Shown one piece after another: positions 1-8,054 of a stretch of 64,000 nucleotides of DNA. The position numbers were made by a program, and so were the translations under genes. The stretch is from Stutzerimonas nosocomialis. GTDB taxonomy: Bacteria > Pseudomonadota > Gammaproteobacteria > Pseudomonadales > Pseudomonadaceae. Within the stretch, counting starts at the first letter, position 1; every line of letters begins with the position of its first letter. The stretch is from assembly GCF_005876855.1 (NCBI RefSeq), contig NZ_QLAE01000024.1:1-64000 (forward strand), in the 5' to 3' direction. Under the pieces are notes generated by a model. That model ran no database searches and had not been told where the DNA came from. It saw only the letters and a program-made list of their open reading frames with translations.

Positions 1-713
1 TGGGCGGCCGGGCTGAAATTGCCCATCGAGCTGTCGGAGGTGGAATAGCCGCCGGTGGCGATGGTGGTCATCGCGTGGTTGACCGCCTCGAAGGGCGTCA
101 TGCCGCTCAGCCAGTAGGCCAGGCCGCAGAGGAAGGTCAGCGCGACGTAAATCAGCAGGATCGACTGGGCCATCATGTGCGAACGCGGCATGGCTTTCTG
201 AGACCAGTCCGAGGACTCGGTCTGGAACAGCCGCATGCCGCCGACACGTAGCAACGGCAGAATCGCGACCGCCATGCCGATGAAGCCGATACCGCCGAGC
301 CACTGCAGCATCGAGCGCCACATCAGCAGCCCGGGCGAGGCGCTGTCCAGGCCGGACAGCACGGTGGAACCGGTGGTGGTGATCCCTGACATGGTCTCGA
401 AGAAGGCATCGGTGTAGCTGATGTGCTGGATCAGCATCATCGGCAGCGCCGCGAAGCAGCACACCACCAGCCAGCTCATGGTCGTCAGGAAGTACATGTC
501 CCGCGGCCGCAGCTGCGTCAGCGCCGGGCGCCCCGGCATCACCAGCGCCACGCCGCAGCTGACGGTGATCAGACTGGCCCAGACGAATGCCTGGAGATCG
601 TCGGTTTGTTCGAACACCAGCAGCGTGAACATCGGGATGAGCATGCTGGCTGCGAGCGTGACCAGGAATATGCCGAGGATGAAACCGATGATGCGCAGTG
701 TCGGCAGGGCCAT
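1..713 (-). CDS. trkH: TrkH-family potassium uptake channel, N-terminal half (partial)
   Basis: This is the pore subunit of a Trk-type K+ uptake system in the inner membrane. The gene starts at 713 on the minus strand and runs off the left edge, so only 237 residues are visible. The first P-loop selectivity sequence (TTTGST, residues 112-117) and the second (ATGGYST, residues 219-225) are both present, surrounded by hydrophobic membrane segments. Family members are about 480 residues, so roughly half is missing because of the window edge. A good sigma-70 promoter lies just upstream. The NAD-binding TrkA partner is not in view. TrkH and TrkG paralogues cannot be told apart from this half. Confidence 0.93.
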   Translation of the reverse strand, partial: MALPTLRIIGFILGIFLVTLAASMLIPMFTLLVFEQTDDLQAFVWASLITVSCGVALVMPGRPALTQLRPRDMYFLTTMSWLVVCCFAALPMMLIQHISYTDAFFETMSGITTTGSTVLSGLDSASPGLLMWRSMLQWLGGIGFIGMAVAILPLLRVGGMRLFQTESSDWSQKAMPRSHMMAQSILLIYVALTFLCGLAYWLSGMTPFEAVNHAMTTIATGGYSTSDSSMGNFSPAA

Positions 714-748
714 GTGGTGCTCGGCTCGAGGGTCGAAAAGAGGGCGTC

Positions 749-776
749 ATTCTACGCTCGCCGTCGCGGCTGTAAA
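749..776 (-). promoter_or_regulatory. Candidate sigma-70 promoter of trkH
   Basis: On the minus strand, TTTACA (771-776) is followed after 16 bases by TAGAAT (749-754), about 35 bases upstream of the trkH start codon. Both boxes are close to consensus. This is pattern-based only. Confidence 0.5.
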
Positions 777-837
777 CCGCGCCAGTGCGAGGCTACAGCC
801 GTTTGGCAGGGGGCCTGCCTATTTGTCGTGGCGCCCC

Positions 838-865
838 TTCACAAGCGATGGGCGATGCATAGAAT
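838..865 (+). promoter_or_regulatory. Candidate sigma-70 promoter of the YkgJ-type gene
   Basis: TTCACA (838-843) is followed by TAGAAT (860-865) with a 16-base spacer, about 47 bases upstream of the start codon at 913. It is back-to-back with the trkH promoter. Confidence 0.4.
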
Positions 866-912
866 AGCCGCCTGGGCGCCGGCCTATTCCGGTTCTTGAG
901 TGTGTCCTGTCC

Positions 913-1284
913 ATGTCCATCGACAATCCCTGCCTGACGTGCGGCGCCTGCTGCGCATACTTCCGAGTGTCCTTCTTCTGGGGCGAGTGCGCATCGTCCG
1001 GCGGCCTGGTGCCGGATGAGCTGACCGTGCAGGTCAGCCCGTTCCACGTTGCCATGAAAGGCACTGAAGCCAAGCCGGCCCGTTGTGTCGGTCTGCTCGG
1101 CGATGTGGGGTGCGGCGTGCGCTGCACCCTGTATGAGCAGCGCTCGAGCACCTGCCGGGAATTCGAGGCGTCCTGGGCCAATGGCGAACACAACATCCAT
1201 TGCGACACCGCGCGTGCGGCCCATGGCCTGCCTCCGCTCACGCCGCCTCTGCAGCCCGAGGTCTCGCCGGTTCGCGTCGCCTGA
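913..1284 (+). CDS. YkgJ-family cysteine cluster protein
   Basis: A 123-residue cytoplasmic protein of the YkgJ (CxxCxxCC) family. The N-terminus carries the characteristic cluster CLTCGACC (residues 7-14), and further cysteines at mid-protein (CVGLLG, GCGVRC) and near the C-terminus complete a likely metal or Fe-S site. Family members are proposed zinc- or iron-chelating proteins of unknown role; no enzymatic function can be assigned. It is transcribed alone, divergently from trkH, with the nitroreductase gene starting about 70 bases downstream on the same strand. Confidence 0.85.
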   Translation: MSIDNPCLTCGACCAYFRVSFFWGECASSGGLVPDELTVQVSPFHVAMKGTEAKPARCVGLLGDVGCGVRCTLYEQRSSTCREFEASWANGEHNIHCDTARAAHGLPPLTPPLQPEVSPVRVA

Positions 1285-1352
1285 CGCTCGGGCATTAGGC
1301 GCCAGGGCAGGCTGCCCCTAGAATGGGTGGTCCGGCCACTGGAGATCACCGA

Positions 1353-1913
1353 ATGCAAGCTATCGATCTGCTGCTCAACCGCGTTTCCGTCGCGCGTCTC
1401 TGCGAACCCGCCCCCAGCGCCGAGCAGCGAGAGCTGATCTTTCGCGCGGCGCTACGGGTTCCGGATCACGGTCAGCTACAGCCCTGGCGTTTTCTGACGG
1501 TGGAGGGACAGGGCCGCGAGCGGCTGGGTCAGCTGTTCGTCGAAGCGCTGGAGCGCCGCGCGTCCGCCGCCGCCCCCGAGGCGCTGGAGAAGGCCGCGCG
1601 GATGCCGTTGCGCGCGCCGTTGCTGATCGTCGTCGTCGCCCGGTTGCAGGATCATCCCAAGGTGCCGCACAGCGAGCAGCTGCTGGCAGCCGGCTGCGCC
1701 GCCCACGCCATGTTGCTCGCGGCCCATGCGCAGAGCATCGGTGCGGTATGGCGAACCGGCGATTTCTCCTATGACCCCCATGTGGCTGAGGGCCTCGGGC
1801 TGGGGCCGGGCGAGCAGATCATCGGCTTTCTCTACATGGGCACGCCCGAGGGGCGGGTGCGGGCCGCACCCGAGCCTGCAACGGAGCCGTTCGTCCAGCG
1901 CTGGGGCGACTAG
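1353..1913 (+). CDS. Nitroreductase family protein (YdjA-like)
   Basis: A small FMN-dependent nitroreductase-fold oxidoreductase of 186 residues, close to the length of E. coli YdjA (183). The start at 1353 (MQAIDLLLNR) is chosen because GGAG lies at 1341-1344 and because homologues begin there; an upstream in-frame ATG at 1323 would add ten unsupported residues. The N-terminal region with RVSVARL and DHGQLQPWRF matches the FMN phosphate-contacting segment of the family. The substrate is not predictable. The gene converges with the CpxA-like kinase gene, with the two stops only 11 bases apart. Confidence 0.85.
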   Translation: MQAIDLLLNRVSVARLCEPAPSAEQRELIFRAALRVPDHGQLQPWRFLTVEGQGRERLGQLFVEALERRASAAAPEALEKAARMPLRAPLLIVVVARLQDHPKVPHSEQLLAAGCAAHAMLLAAHAQSIGAVWRTGDFSYDPHVAEGLGLGPGEQIIGFLYMGTPEGRVRAAPEPATEPFVQRWGD

Positions 1914-1924
1914 CCCGAGTCGCC

Positions 1925-3259
1925 TCAGCCGCGCTCTGCCGGAGTCAGCGGCAGCTCGAGGGTGGCGACGAAGCCGCCTTCCGGGTGATTGGCCAGGATC
2001 AGACGCCCGGCATGGCGCTCGATGGCGCGGCGCGCGATGGCCAGGCCCAGACCGTGGCCGTTCGCACTTTGTCCTGGCGCGCGGAAGAAGGGTTCTCCCA
2101 GTTGCGCCAGATGCGCCTGGTCGACACCGGGACCATGGTCGCGAATGCTCAGCGACAGCCAGCCGTCGTTCTCCCTGGCACGAATCTCGATCGGCTGGCC
2201 CGCCGGGTTGAAACGCAGGGCGTTGCGCAGCAGATTGTCCACCGCGCGCTCGAACATATCCGGCCAGCCCTGCAATTCGAGACGCTCCGGCGCGTCGAGC
2301 TGGATGCTCTGTTCCGGCGCCAGGAGCGTTGCGTTGTCGCGCAGTTGTTCGAGCATCGGCAACAGGGCGATGGGGCGTGAGGCGCCGGGTTCCGCGTCCA
2401 GTCGGGCGAGCTCGAGGATCTCGGCGATCAGGGCTTCGAGTCGATCGCATTCCTGTGCCAGCCTCGGCCAGATCGCTTCGCGTTCCCGTGGCCCGGCGCG
2501 CTCGGCGAGCGCCAGGGCCACACGCAGGCGAGCAAGGGGCGAGCGCAGTTCGTGGGAGACGTCGCGCAGCAGCTGGCGCTGGCTGCCGATCAAGGTCTGC
2601 AGGCGCGCGCCCATCCTGTTGAAGTCGTTGGCCAGCACGCCGAGTTCGTCGCGGCGCTTGGCCAGCCGTGCCAGCGAGTTCTGCTGGTAGGCGGTCTGGC
2701 CCAGGTCGTGAACGGCGCTGCGCAGGCGGTCCAGGGGGCGGGTGATGGAAATGGTCAGCAACAGGCTGAAACCGGTCAGCACCACCAGCGCGATCGCCAG
2801 CGCGCTGATCGGGAAGATCAGGTTCTCCCGCTGCCAGTCGCGAAGATCCTGATGGGGAATCCGGTAGATGAACAGGTAGGTTTCGCCCGTGAGCGGGCTG
2901 GTGTAGTCGGTACTCAGGCGGCGCCAGGGCAGGCGGCGTTCGTCGTTCTGCTGGCGGGCCTCGAACGCGGCCGAGCGGGCGGGGAAGGTACCGCGTACGA
3001 CGGGATGGCCGGTCTCGCCGAGTACCTGGACGTCGATGCGAAAGCGCCGGCGGTATTCCTCCAGCGCCAGCTGGGCGGCGATCGGTCCCTGGCGTTCATA
3101 GACGCGGGTCCAGTTCTCGGCCAGCCGATTGACCGCCGGGTGGCGGCTGAGAATCCAGGCGTCCTGGTTGAGCACCTGGCCGAGCAGTACGGCAAGCCCT
3201 GCCGCCAGGGCGATGGCCAGCCAGAAGGTGGCGAGGATGCGCCAGAACAATGACCGCAC
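1925..3259 (-). CDS. cpxA: CpxA-like sensor histidine kinase
   Basis: An inner-membrane sensor kinase of 444 residues. It has an N-terminal membrane helix, a periplasmic sensor region, a second membrane helix near residues 155-175, a HAMP linker, a HisKA domain with the phospho-acceptor in VSHELRSPLARLR, and an HATPase domain ending with the G-boxes DHGPGVD and GHGLGLAIA. The start is placed at GTG 3259 because GGAG (3267-3270) stands 7 bases upstream; a TTG six codons earlier has no ribosome-binding site. It is last in the order cpxR-cpxP-cpxA, the same arrangement as in P. aeruginosa. By family it would sense envelope stress and phosphorylate the adjacent OmpR-type regulator. Confidence 0.88.
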   Translation of the reverse strand: MRSLFWRILATFWLAIALAAGLAVLLGQVLNQDAWILSRHPAVNRLAENWTRVYERQGPIAAQLALEEYRRRFRIDVQVLGETGHPVVRGTFPARSAAFEARQQNDERRLPWRRLSTDYTSPLTGETYLFIYRIPHQDLRDWQRENLIFPISALAIALVVLTGFSLLLTISITRPLDRLRSAVHDLGQTAYQQNSLARLAKRRDELGVLANDFNRMGARLQTLIGSQRQLLRDVSHELRSPLARLRVALALAERAGPREREAIWPRLAQECDRLEALIAEILELARLDAEPGASRPIALLPMLEQLRDNATLLAPEQSIQLDAPERLELQGWPDMFERAVDNLLRNALRFNPAGQPIEIRARENDGWLSLSIRDHGPGVDQAHLAQLGEPFFRAPGQSANGHGLGLAIARRAIERHAGRLILANHPEGGFVATLELPLTPAERG

Positions 3260-3345
3260 CGGAAATCTCCATGGCAAAGCCCGGCAGGCTTCGCGAAGGG
3301 CGGTTCGCGAACGCTGCCGGGCAGGTTAAGGGTGGGCGTCGGCGA

Positions 3346-3768
3346 TCAGCTCTTCTTGCTGTCGCGCTCGGCTTTCCACTGCTTGAATTCAGCGCGCTCG
3401 GCGCGCTTTGCTTCCATCTTCTTCTGCATTTCGTCGAACTGCTTCTGCTGCTCGGGGTTGAGCAGGGCGCGGATGTCGTTGCGGCGTTTTTCCGCGGCGG
3501 CCTTGAGTTCGTCCTGCATCGCCTTCTGCTCGGCTTCGGGCAGCTTGGCGAGGTAGCGCTGGGTGATCTCGTGGCGGTTCTTCATCTGCTCGCCCATCAG
3601 GGTGCGCATCTGGCGCTGCTGGTCCTTGGTCAGGTCCAGTTCTTTCATCATCATGTGCGGCGCGTGGTGCTTGCCACGCGGGCCTTCGTGCTTGCCGTCA
3701 GCGGGCATGGCCAGTGCGAGGGCCGGGAGGGTGCTGGCGAACATCACTGCGATCAGAGTCTTGCGCAT
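3346..3768 (-). CDS. CpxP/Spy-like periplasmic protein
   Basis: A 140-residue exported, highly charged helical protein. A Sec signal peptide (MRKTLIAVMF, cleavage near ALA-MP) is followed by a His-rich segment and two LTxxQ-type repeats (LDLTKDQQRQMR and LLNPEQQKQFDEM), the hallmark of the CpxP/Spy family of periplasmic chaperones and Cpx modulators. The start at 3768 has AGGAGAGA upstream; a longer frame reaching 3867 lacks a signal at its own N-terminus. It sits between the CpxR- and CpxA-like genes, so it probably acts as the negative modulator of the kinase. Confidence 0.85.
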   Translation of the reverse strand: MRKTLIAVMFASTLPALALAMPADGKHEGPRGKHHAPHMMMKELDLTKDQQRQMRTLMGEQMKNRHEITQRYLAKLPEAEQKAMQDELKAAAEKRRNDIRALLNPEQQKQFDEMQKKMEAKRAERAEFKQWKAERDSKKS

Positions 3769-3906
3769 GGTAGGTCTCTCCTGGTTCCTGGGGACCGGCT
3801 GGCTATCGAACCGTTCGAAGCCCTCTGTGGTTGCCGGATGTGCCCAGTCTAGGGCGCGCAAGGTCAAGGGCGGTCAGCCGAGCGTAAAGCATCGGTAAAC
3901 CTGGTT

Positions 3907-4584
3907 TCAGGAGGCGTACAGGTAGCCCCGGCTGCGCAGCGCGACGATGCGGGGCCTGCCGTCGGCGTGGGGGCCGAGTTTGCGCCGGAGGTTGCTCACG
4001 TGCATGTCCAGGCTGCGGTCGTAGAGCGTCAGCTTCCGGCCCAGGGCCAGCTGAGCCAGGGATTGCTTGTCGATGGGCTCTCCCGGATTGCTCAGGAGCG
4101 CTTCGAGGATGCGACCTTCGGACAGGGTCAGGCTGACCTCGACATTGCCCAGCGTGGCGATGCCGCGGGCGGGGCTGTAGCTGAGGTCGCCCAGCCCGAG
4201 CTGGCTGGGCGTGGTGGGGTTGAGGCTGCGACGCAGCACGGCCCGCAGGCGTGCGGTCAGTTCGCGCGGGTCGCAGGGTTTGGCCAGGTAGTCGTCGGCG
4301 CCGAGTTCCAGGCCGAGGATCCGGTCGAGGGGCTCGCCCCGGGCCGAGAGCATCAGCACCGGCAGCTCCGGGTGTTCGCTGCGCAATTGCTTGAGCAGTT
4401 CCAGGCCGCTGCCGTCGGGCAGCATCACGTCGAGGATCACGGCCGCGGGCTGGCTGCTGGCCAGGGCGCTGCGGGCGCTTTGCCCGTCGTGGCAGGCCTT
4501 GGTGTCGAAGCCCTCCTGGCCGAGCCAGCTGACCAGCAACTCGCACAGTTCCTGGTCGTCGTCGATCAACAGCAGTTCACTCAT
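3907..4584 (-). CDS. cpxR: CpxR-like OmpR-family response regulator
   Basis: A DNA-binding response regulator of 225 residues. The receiver domain (residues 1-115) has the acidic pair DDD near residue 8, phospho-acceptor Asp in [10 protein letters not shown] (about residue 51) and the conserved Lys in YLAKPCDP. The C-terminal winged helix (about 130-225) ends with the typical NLRRKLGP...RGYLYAS. It is first in the cpxR-cpxP-cpxA group, about 140 bases ahead of cpxP, so it can be expressed with its cognate kinase. By homology it would regulate envelope-stress genes including its own cluster. Confidence 0.88.
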   Translation of the reverse strand: MSELLLIDDDQELCELLVSWLGQEGFDTKACHDGQSARSALASSQPAAVILDVMLPDGSGLELLKQLRSEHPELPVLMLSARGEPLDRILGLELGADDYLAKPCDPRELTARLRAVLRRSLNPTTPSQLGLGDLSYSPARGIATLGNVEVSLTLSEGRILEALLSNPGEPIDKQSLAQLALGRKLTLYDRSLDMHVSNLRRKLGPHADGRPRIVALRSRGYLYAS

Positions 4585-4632
4585 GATTCGTCCGTTGCGG
4601 CTCGGTTGGTTCAGGATGAGAAGCGGGGCCGG

Positions 4633-4932
4633 TCAGGGCAGGACTTTCTTGAACGGCTTGACCGTCACCGACGCGTAGACGCCGGCATCATTGTACGGAT
4701 CGGCCTTGGCCCATTGCTCGGCGGCCTGGAGCGACTCGAACTCGGCCACGACCAGGCTGCCGGTGAAGCCGGCTTCGCCCGGGTCGTTGCTGTCGATCGC
4801 CGGGTGCGGGCCGGCCAGCACGAGTCGACCTTCCTGCTTGAGCTGCTCCAGGCGCGCCAGGTGGGACGGACGGGTGGCAAGGCGCTTTTCGAGGGAGGCG
4901 GGGGCGTCGGTGGCAATGATGGCGTAGAGCAC
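4633..4932 (-). CDS. yciI: YciI-like protein
   Basis: A 99-residue dimeric ferredoxin-like-fold protein of the YCII family. The N-terminus MLYAIIATD, the central HLARLEQLK with the conserved His, and the [10 protein letters not shown] and [11 protein letters not shown] segments match YciI, in which a His-Asp pair forms a putative active site. Its physiological function is unknown. It starts with GTG at 4932; the AAGGAG ribosome-binding site is embedded in the last codons of the upstream yciB remnant, so translation is likely coupled. The yciB-yciI linkage is ancient and conserved. Confidence 0.88.
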   Translation of the reverse strand: MLYAIIATDAPASLEKRLATRPSHLARLEQLKQEGRLVLAGPHPAIDSNDPGEAGFTGSLVVAEFESLQAAEQWAKADPYNDAGVYASVTVKPFKKVLP

Positions 4933-4938
4933 GGGCGT

Positions 4939-5082
4939 TTACTCCTTGAGATCTTTCGTTTGGGGTTCTTGAACGTAGCGATACAGAGACAGACCCTGGC
5001 CGAGCATGAACAGCAGCGTCATGCCGAGGCTGCCGAATACCTTGAAGTCGACCCAGATGGCGCGGTAGGCGAATTGTTTCAC
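4939..5082 (-). pseudogene. yciB: yciB (septation/inner membrane protein) with large internal in-frame deletion
   Basis: The frame from GTG 5082 begins with M-K-Q-F, the conserved start of YciB (E. coli begins MKQFLDF), and then passes directly into a segment ending with IWVDFKVFG and a hydrophobic helix that matches the YciB C-terminus (E. coli IWVNFKVFG). Only 47 codons remain, whereas YciB proteins are about 180-200 residues with five membrane helices; about 140-150 codons between the first four and the last helix are missing. The intervening sequence is not found in another frame nearby. Reading frame and the downstream yciI ribosome-binding site are intact. The product is unlikely to function as YciB. 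An assembly error is an alternative explanation. Confidence 0.75.
4942..4947 (-). promoter_or_regulatory. yciI ribosome-binding site inside the yciB 3' end
   Basis: AAGGAG lies within the last two sense codons (AAG GAG) of the yciB frame and 9 bases upstream of the GTG start of yciI. Loss of yciB's tail would remove this site, which may explain why the tail survives in the deleted allele. Confidence 0.7.
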
Positions 5083-5251
5083 TGCGGACGCCACGGGAAC
5101 GGGAGTGGCCGGCATAATAGCAAACCGCGTCCGGGGCGAAACGGGCGTGGCGGCACCGTCGCCGCATGCCGGTCGAGCGCCGTGCCGGGGCACGAGCCGC
5201 TGCCGCGGTTGTCTGAACCTTGACCGTCGTCCACCCTCGCTGGAGCTCGTA

Positions 5252-6133
5252 TTGACCACCGTTGACCTGCATTGCCACAGCACCGCTTCCGATGGCGCCC
5301 TCGCGCCTGCCGTACTGGTGGAACGCGCCCATTCGCGAGGCGTGCAGCTGCTGGCGCTGACCGACCATGACACCCTCGACGGCCTCGACGAGGCGGAGCG
5401 GGCGACCCGGGAGCGCGGTATGCGACTGGTCAATGGCATCGAGCTGTCGTGCCTGTGGGGCGGTGCGACCATTCACGTGCTGGGCTACGGCTTTTCCCGC
5501 GAGGCGCCGGCGCTGCGGGCGTCCATCGAAGCCCTGCGCCAGGGGCGCTGGCAACGTGCGCAGCTGATCTCCGAGCGGCTGGCGGCCAAGGGAATGCCGG
5601 GCGCGCTCGAGGGTGCCCGGGCCTATCAGCAGGAGCTGGGCGACAGCGAGAACGCGCCGGCTCGCCCTCATTTCGCCGAGTTCCTGGTGCGCGCCGGGCA
5701 TGTGCGCGACCGTGCCGAAGCGTTCCGCAAGTGGCTGGGGTCGGGCAAGCTCGGCGACGTGAAGCAGCACTGGCCGTCGCTCGAAGAGGTGGTGAACACG
5801 CTGCGCGAGGCCGACGCCTGGGTGAGCCTGGCGCATCCCTGGCAGTACCCCTTCACCCGCAGCAAGCGGCGCAAGCTGGTGATCGACTTCGCGCGGGCCG
5901 GAGGCCATGCACTGGAGGTGGTCAACGGCATGCAGCCGCTCGAGCAGGTCGGTGGCCTGTCGACCCTGGCACGCGAGTTCGGGCTGATGGCCAGTGTCGG
6001 CAGCGACTTCCATGCGCCGGGCGAATGGTCTGAACTGGGTCTGTATCGCACCCTGCCGGAGGACCTGCCCCGGTTGTGGGAACGTTTCAACCAGAGCCCT
6101 GCCGGCGTGCCGGCAACGAGCGAGGCGACATGA
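5252..6133 (+). CDS. rnm: PHP-domain 5'-3' exoribonuclease, RNase AM-like (YciV/TrpH)
   Basis: A PHP-family phosphoesterase of 293 residues, the same length as E. coli RNase AM (YciV). All metal-binding motifs are visible: [11 protein letters not shown] at the N-terminus, LTDHDT, NGIELSC, SLAHPW and GSDFHAP. E. coli RNase AM matures 5' ends of rRNAs and degrades short RNA with a 5' phosphate. A TTG start at 5252 is chosen because GGAG lies just upstream and the PHP motif begins three residues later; the open frame extends further 5' without family similarity. It is divergent from yciB and overlaps the next gene by ATGA, forming an operon with yciO. Confidence 0.88.
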   Translation: MTTVDLHCHSTASDGALAPAVLVERAHSRGVQLLALTDHDTLDGLDEAERATRERGMRLVNGIELSCLWGGATIHVLGYGFSREAPALRASIEALRQGRWQRAQLISERLAAKGMPGALEGARAYQQELGDSENAPARPHFAEFLVRAGHVRDRAEAFRKWLGSGKLGDVKQHWPSLEEVVNTLREADAWVSLAHPWQYPFTRSKRRKLVIDFARAGGHALEVVNGMQPLEQVGGLSTLAREFGLMASVGSDFHAPGEWSELGLYRTLPEDLPRLWERFNQSPAGVPATSEAT

Positions 6134-6759
6134 GCCAATTTTTTCAGATCCACCCCGAGAACCCGCAGGCGCGCCTGATCAAGCAGGCCGTGGAAATCCT
6201 GCGCAATGGCGGAGTGGTGATCTATCCCACCGACTCCTCCTACGCGCTGGGCTGCTCGATCGGCAACAAGACGGGCATCGAGCGTATCCGCCGGCTGCGC
6301 CAGCTCGACGACAAGCACAATTTCACGCTCGCCTGCCGCGATCTCTCCCAGCTGGGGCTGTTCGCCAAGGTCGACACCCAGTCGTTCCGCCTGCTCAAGA
6401 CCCACGTGCCGGGCCCCTACACCTTCATCCTCAATGCGACGCGGGAAGTGCCGCGCATGCTGCTGCATCCCAAGCGCCGCACCATCGGGCTGCGCGTGCC
6501 GGCATTGCCGATCGCCCAGGCGCTGCTCGCCGAGCTGGGCGAGCCCCTGATGAGCGTCAGCCTGATCATGCCGGGCGAAAGCCTGCCGATGAGCGATCCG
6601 TACGAGATGCGCCAGCTGCTCGAGCATCAGGTGGACCTGATCATCGATGGCGGTTACGGTGGGCTGGAAGCGTCCACGGTGATCAACCTGGCCGACGGCG
6701 AGCCGGAGGTGGTGCGCGTCGGTTGTGGCGATCCCCAGGCGTTCGTCGAGTCGGCGTGA
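6130..6759 (+). CDS. yciO: YciO/Sua5-family threonylcarbamoyl-AMP synthase-like protein
   Basis: A 209-residue YrdC-domain protein. The N-terminus has GGVVIYPTDSSYALGC, the nucleotide-binding signature, followed by KRRTIGLRVP and a C-terminal STVINLADG. Length and sequence suit YciO (E. coli 206 residues) rather than the shorter TsaC/YrdC. The family makes threonylcarbamoyl-AMP for tRNA t6A, but YciO itself is considered a paralogue with weak or no essential role in t6A synthesis. Its start overlaps the stop of the RNase AM gene (ATGA), which indicates translational coupling. It is followed by the TrpRS-like gene after 46 bases. Confidence 0.85.
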   Translation: MSQFFQIHPENPQARLIKQAVEILRNGGVVIYPTDSSYALGCSIGNKTGIERIRRLRQLDDKHNFTLACRDLSQLGLFAKVDTQSFRLLKTHVPGPYTFILNATREVPRMLLHPKRRTIGLRVPALPIAQALLAELGEPLMSVSLIMPGESLPMSDPYEMRQLLEHQVDLIIDGGYGGLEASTVINLADGEPEVVRVGCGDPQAFVESA

Positions 6760-6805
6760 TTGGCGCCGTGACGCACGTTCTCTCATCTTTGCAAAGGAAT
6801 CTGCC

Positions 6806-8020
6806 TTGAGCGCCATGGATTCTCAGCGTCGGGTCGTTTCCGGCATGCGCCCGGTGGGACGGCTCCATCTTGGCCAGTACCTGGGGGTGCTCAAGAGCTG
6901 GGTGCGGCTGCAGCACGAGTACGACTGCTACTTCTGCATCGCCGACTGGCATGCACTGATCGGCTACCCCGAGCAAGCCGCGACCGTCGCGGACGATGCG
7001 CTGGAAATGGCCATCGACTGGCTCGCTGCCGGCGTCAGCCCGAGTTCGGCGGTGCTGTTCATCCAGTCCCAGGTGCCCGAGCACGCCGAACTCCACCTGC
7101 TGTTGTCGGCGCTCTGCCCGGCGCCCTGGCTCGAGCGCATGCCGGTTTACCGCGAGACCCATGCCGAGCGCCATGAGCAGGGCGCCGACAGCTATGGCTT
7201 CCTGGGTTATCCGCTGCTGCAGGCGGCCGATATCCTGCTGTATCGCGCCGGGGTGGTTCCGGTCGGTGCCGATCAGCTGCCCAACCTGGAGTTGGCGCGG
7301 GATGTCGCGCGACGCTTCAATCACCTGTTCGGACGCGAAGCGGATTTCGAGGCCAGGGCCGAGGCGGCCATCCTCAAGCTCGGCAAGAAAACCTCGCGGC
7401 TCTACAACTCCCTGCGCAAGGCCTACCAGGAACAAGGCGATCTCGAGGCGCTGAACACGGCGAGGGCGCTGCTCATGGAGCAGTCGACCATCACCCTGGG
7501 TGACCAGGAGCGCCTGTGGGGATACCTCGAAGGGGGAGGCCGGGTAATACTGCCCGAGCCCCGGCCGCTACTCGGCGAGACGCCGCGTATCACCGGCCTG
7601 GACGGTGGCAGGATGGCCGAGGCGGCCGGCAATGCGATCTACCTGCGCGACACGCCGCAACAGATCGAAGACAAGATCATCCACATGCCCACCGATCCCA
7701 CGCGGGTGCGCCGCGAGGACCCGGGCGAGCCGACGCGCTGCCCGGTCTGGTCGCTGCACCAGGTCAACAGCGACGAGGCGGTGTGCCGCTGGGCCGAGCA
7801 GGGCTGTCGCAGCGCGGGCATCGGCTGCCTGGAATGCAAGGGCGCGCTGGTCGATGCGATCAGGACCGAGCTCGCACCCTTGCAGGAGCGCGCCGAGGAC
7901 TACGAGCAGAACCCCGATCTGGTCCGTAGTATCCTTGGCGAAGGCGCCGAGCGCGCCCGCGACGAAGCCCGGGAAACCCTGGCCGAGGTTCGTCGCGCCA
8001 TGGGCCTGCACTATCGCTAG
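6806..8020 (+). CDS. trpS: Tryptophanyl-tRNA synthetase-like protein with degenerate signature motifs
   Basis: Overall this is a class Ic TrpRS of the longer proteobacterial type (404 residues): N-terminal Rossmann segment with SGMRPVGRLHLGQ, CYFCIADWHAL, GFLGYPLLQAADILLY and VPVGADQ, and the C-terminal insert CPVWSLHQV and GIGCLECK. Two active-site signatures deviate. HIGH is HLGQ (from residue 21) instead of HLGH, and KMSKS is RMAEA (residues 269-273), losing both lysines in the context GLDG-G-RMAEA-AGNAI. Start TTG 6806 fits the AAGGA at 6794-6798; the ATG at 6815 is too far away. Whether it charges tRNA-Trp is doubtful; P. aeruginosa-like genomes carry another trpS elsewhere. Confidence 0.8.
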   Translation: MSAMDSQRRVVSGMRPVGRLHLGQYLGVLKSWVRLQHEYDCYFCIADWHALIGYPEQAATVADDALEMAIDWLAAGVSPSSAVLFIQSQVPEHAELHLLLSALCPAPWLERMPVYRETHAERHEQGADSYGFLGYPLLQAADILLYRAGVVPVGADQLPNLELARDVARRFNHLFGREADFEARAEAAILKLGKKTSRLYNSLRKAYQEQGDLEALNTARALLMEQSTITLGDQERLWGYLEGGGRVILPEPRPLLGETPRITGLDGGRMAEAAGNAIYLRDTPQQIEDKIIHMPTDPTRVRREDPGEPTRCPVWSLHQVNSDEAVCRWAEQGCRSAGIGCLECKGALVDAIRTELAPLQERAEDYEQNPDLVRSILGEGAERARDEARETLAEVRRAMGLHYR

Positions 8021-8054
8021 TCGCCCGCCGTTCCCCGCTTCGCCGAGAGCTTCC

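Noticed and set aside
4939-5472. Upstream extension of the yciB frame to 5472 as a full-length 177-residue protein
   Set aside because: The extra N-terminal part lies antisense to the RNase AM gene and resembles no YciB sequence, while the M-K-Q-F start at 5082 matches the family start.
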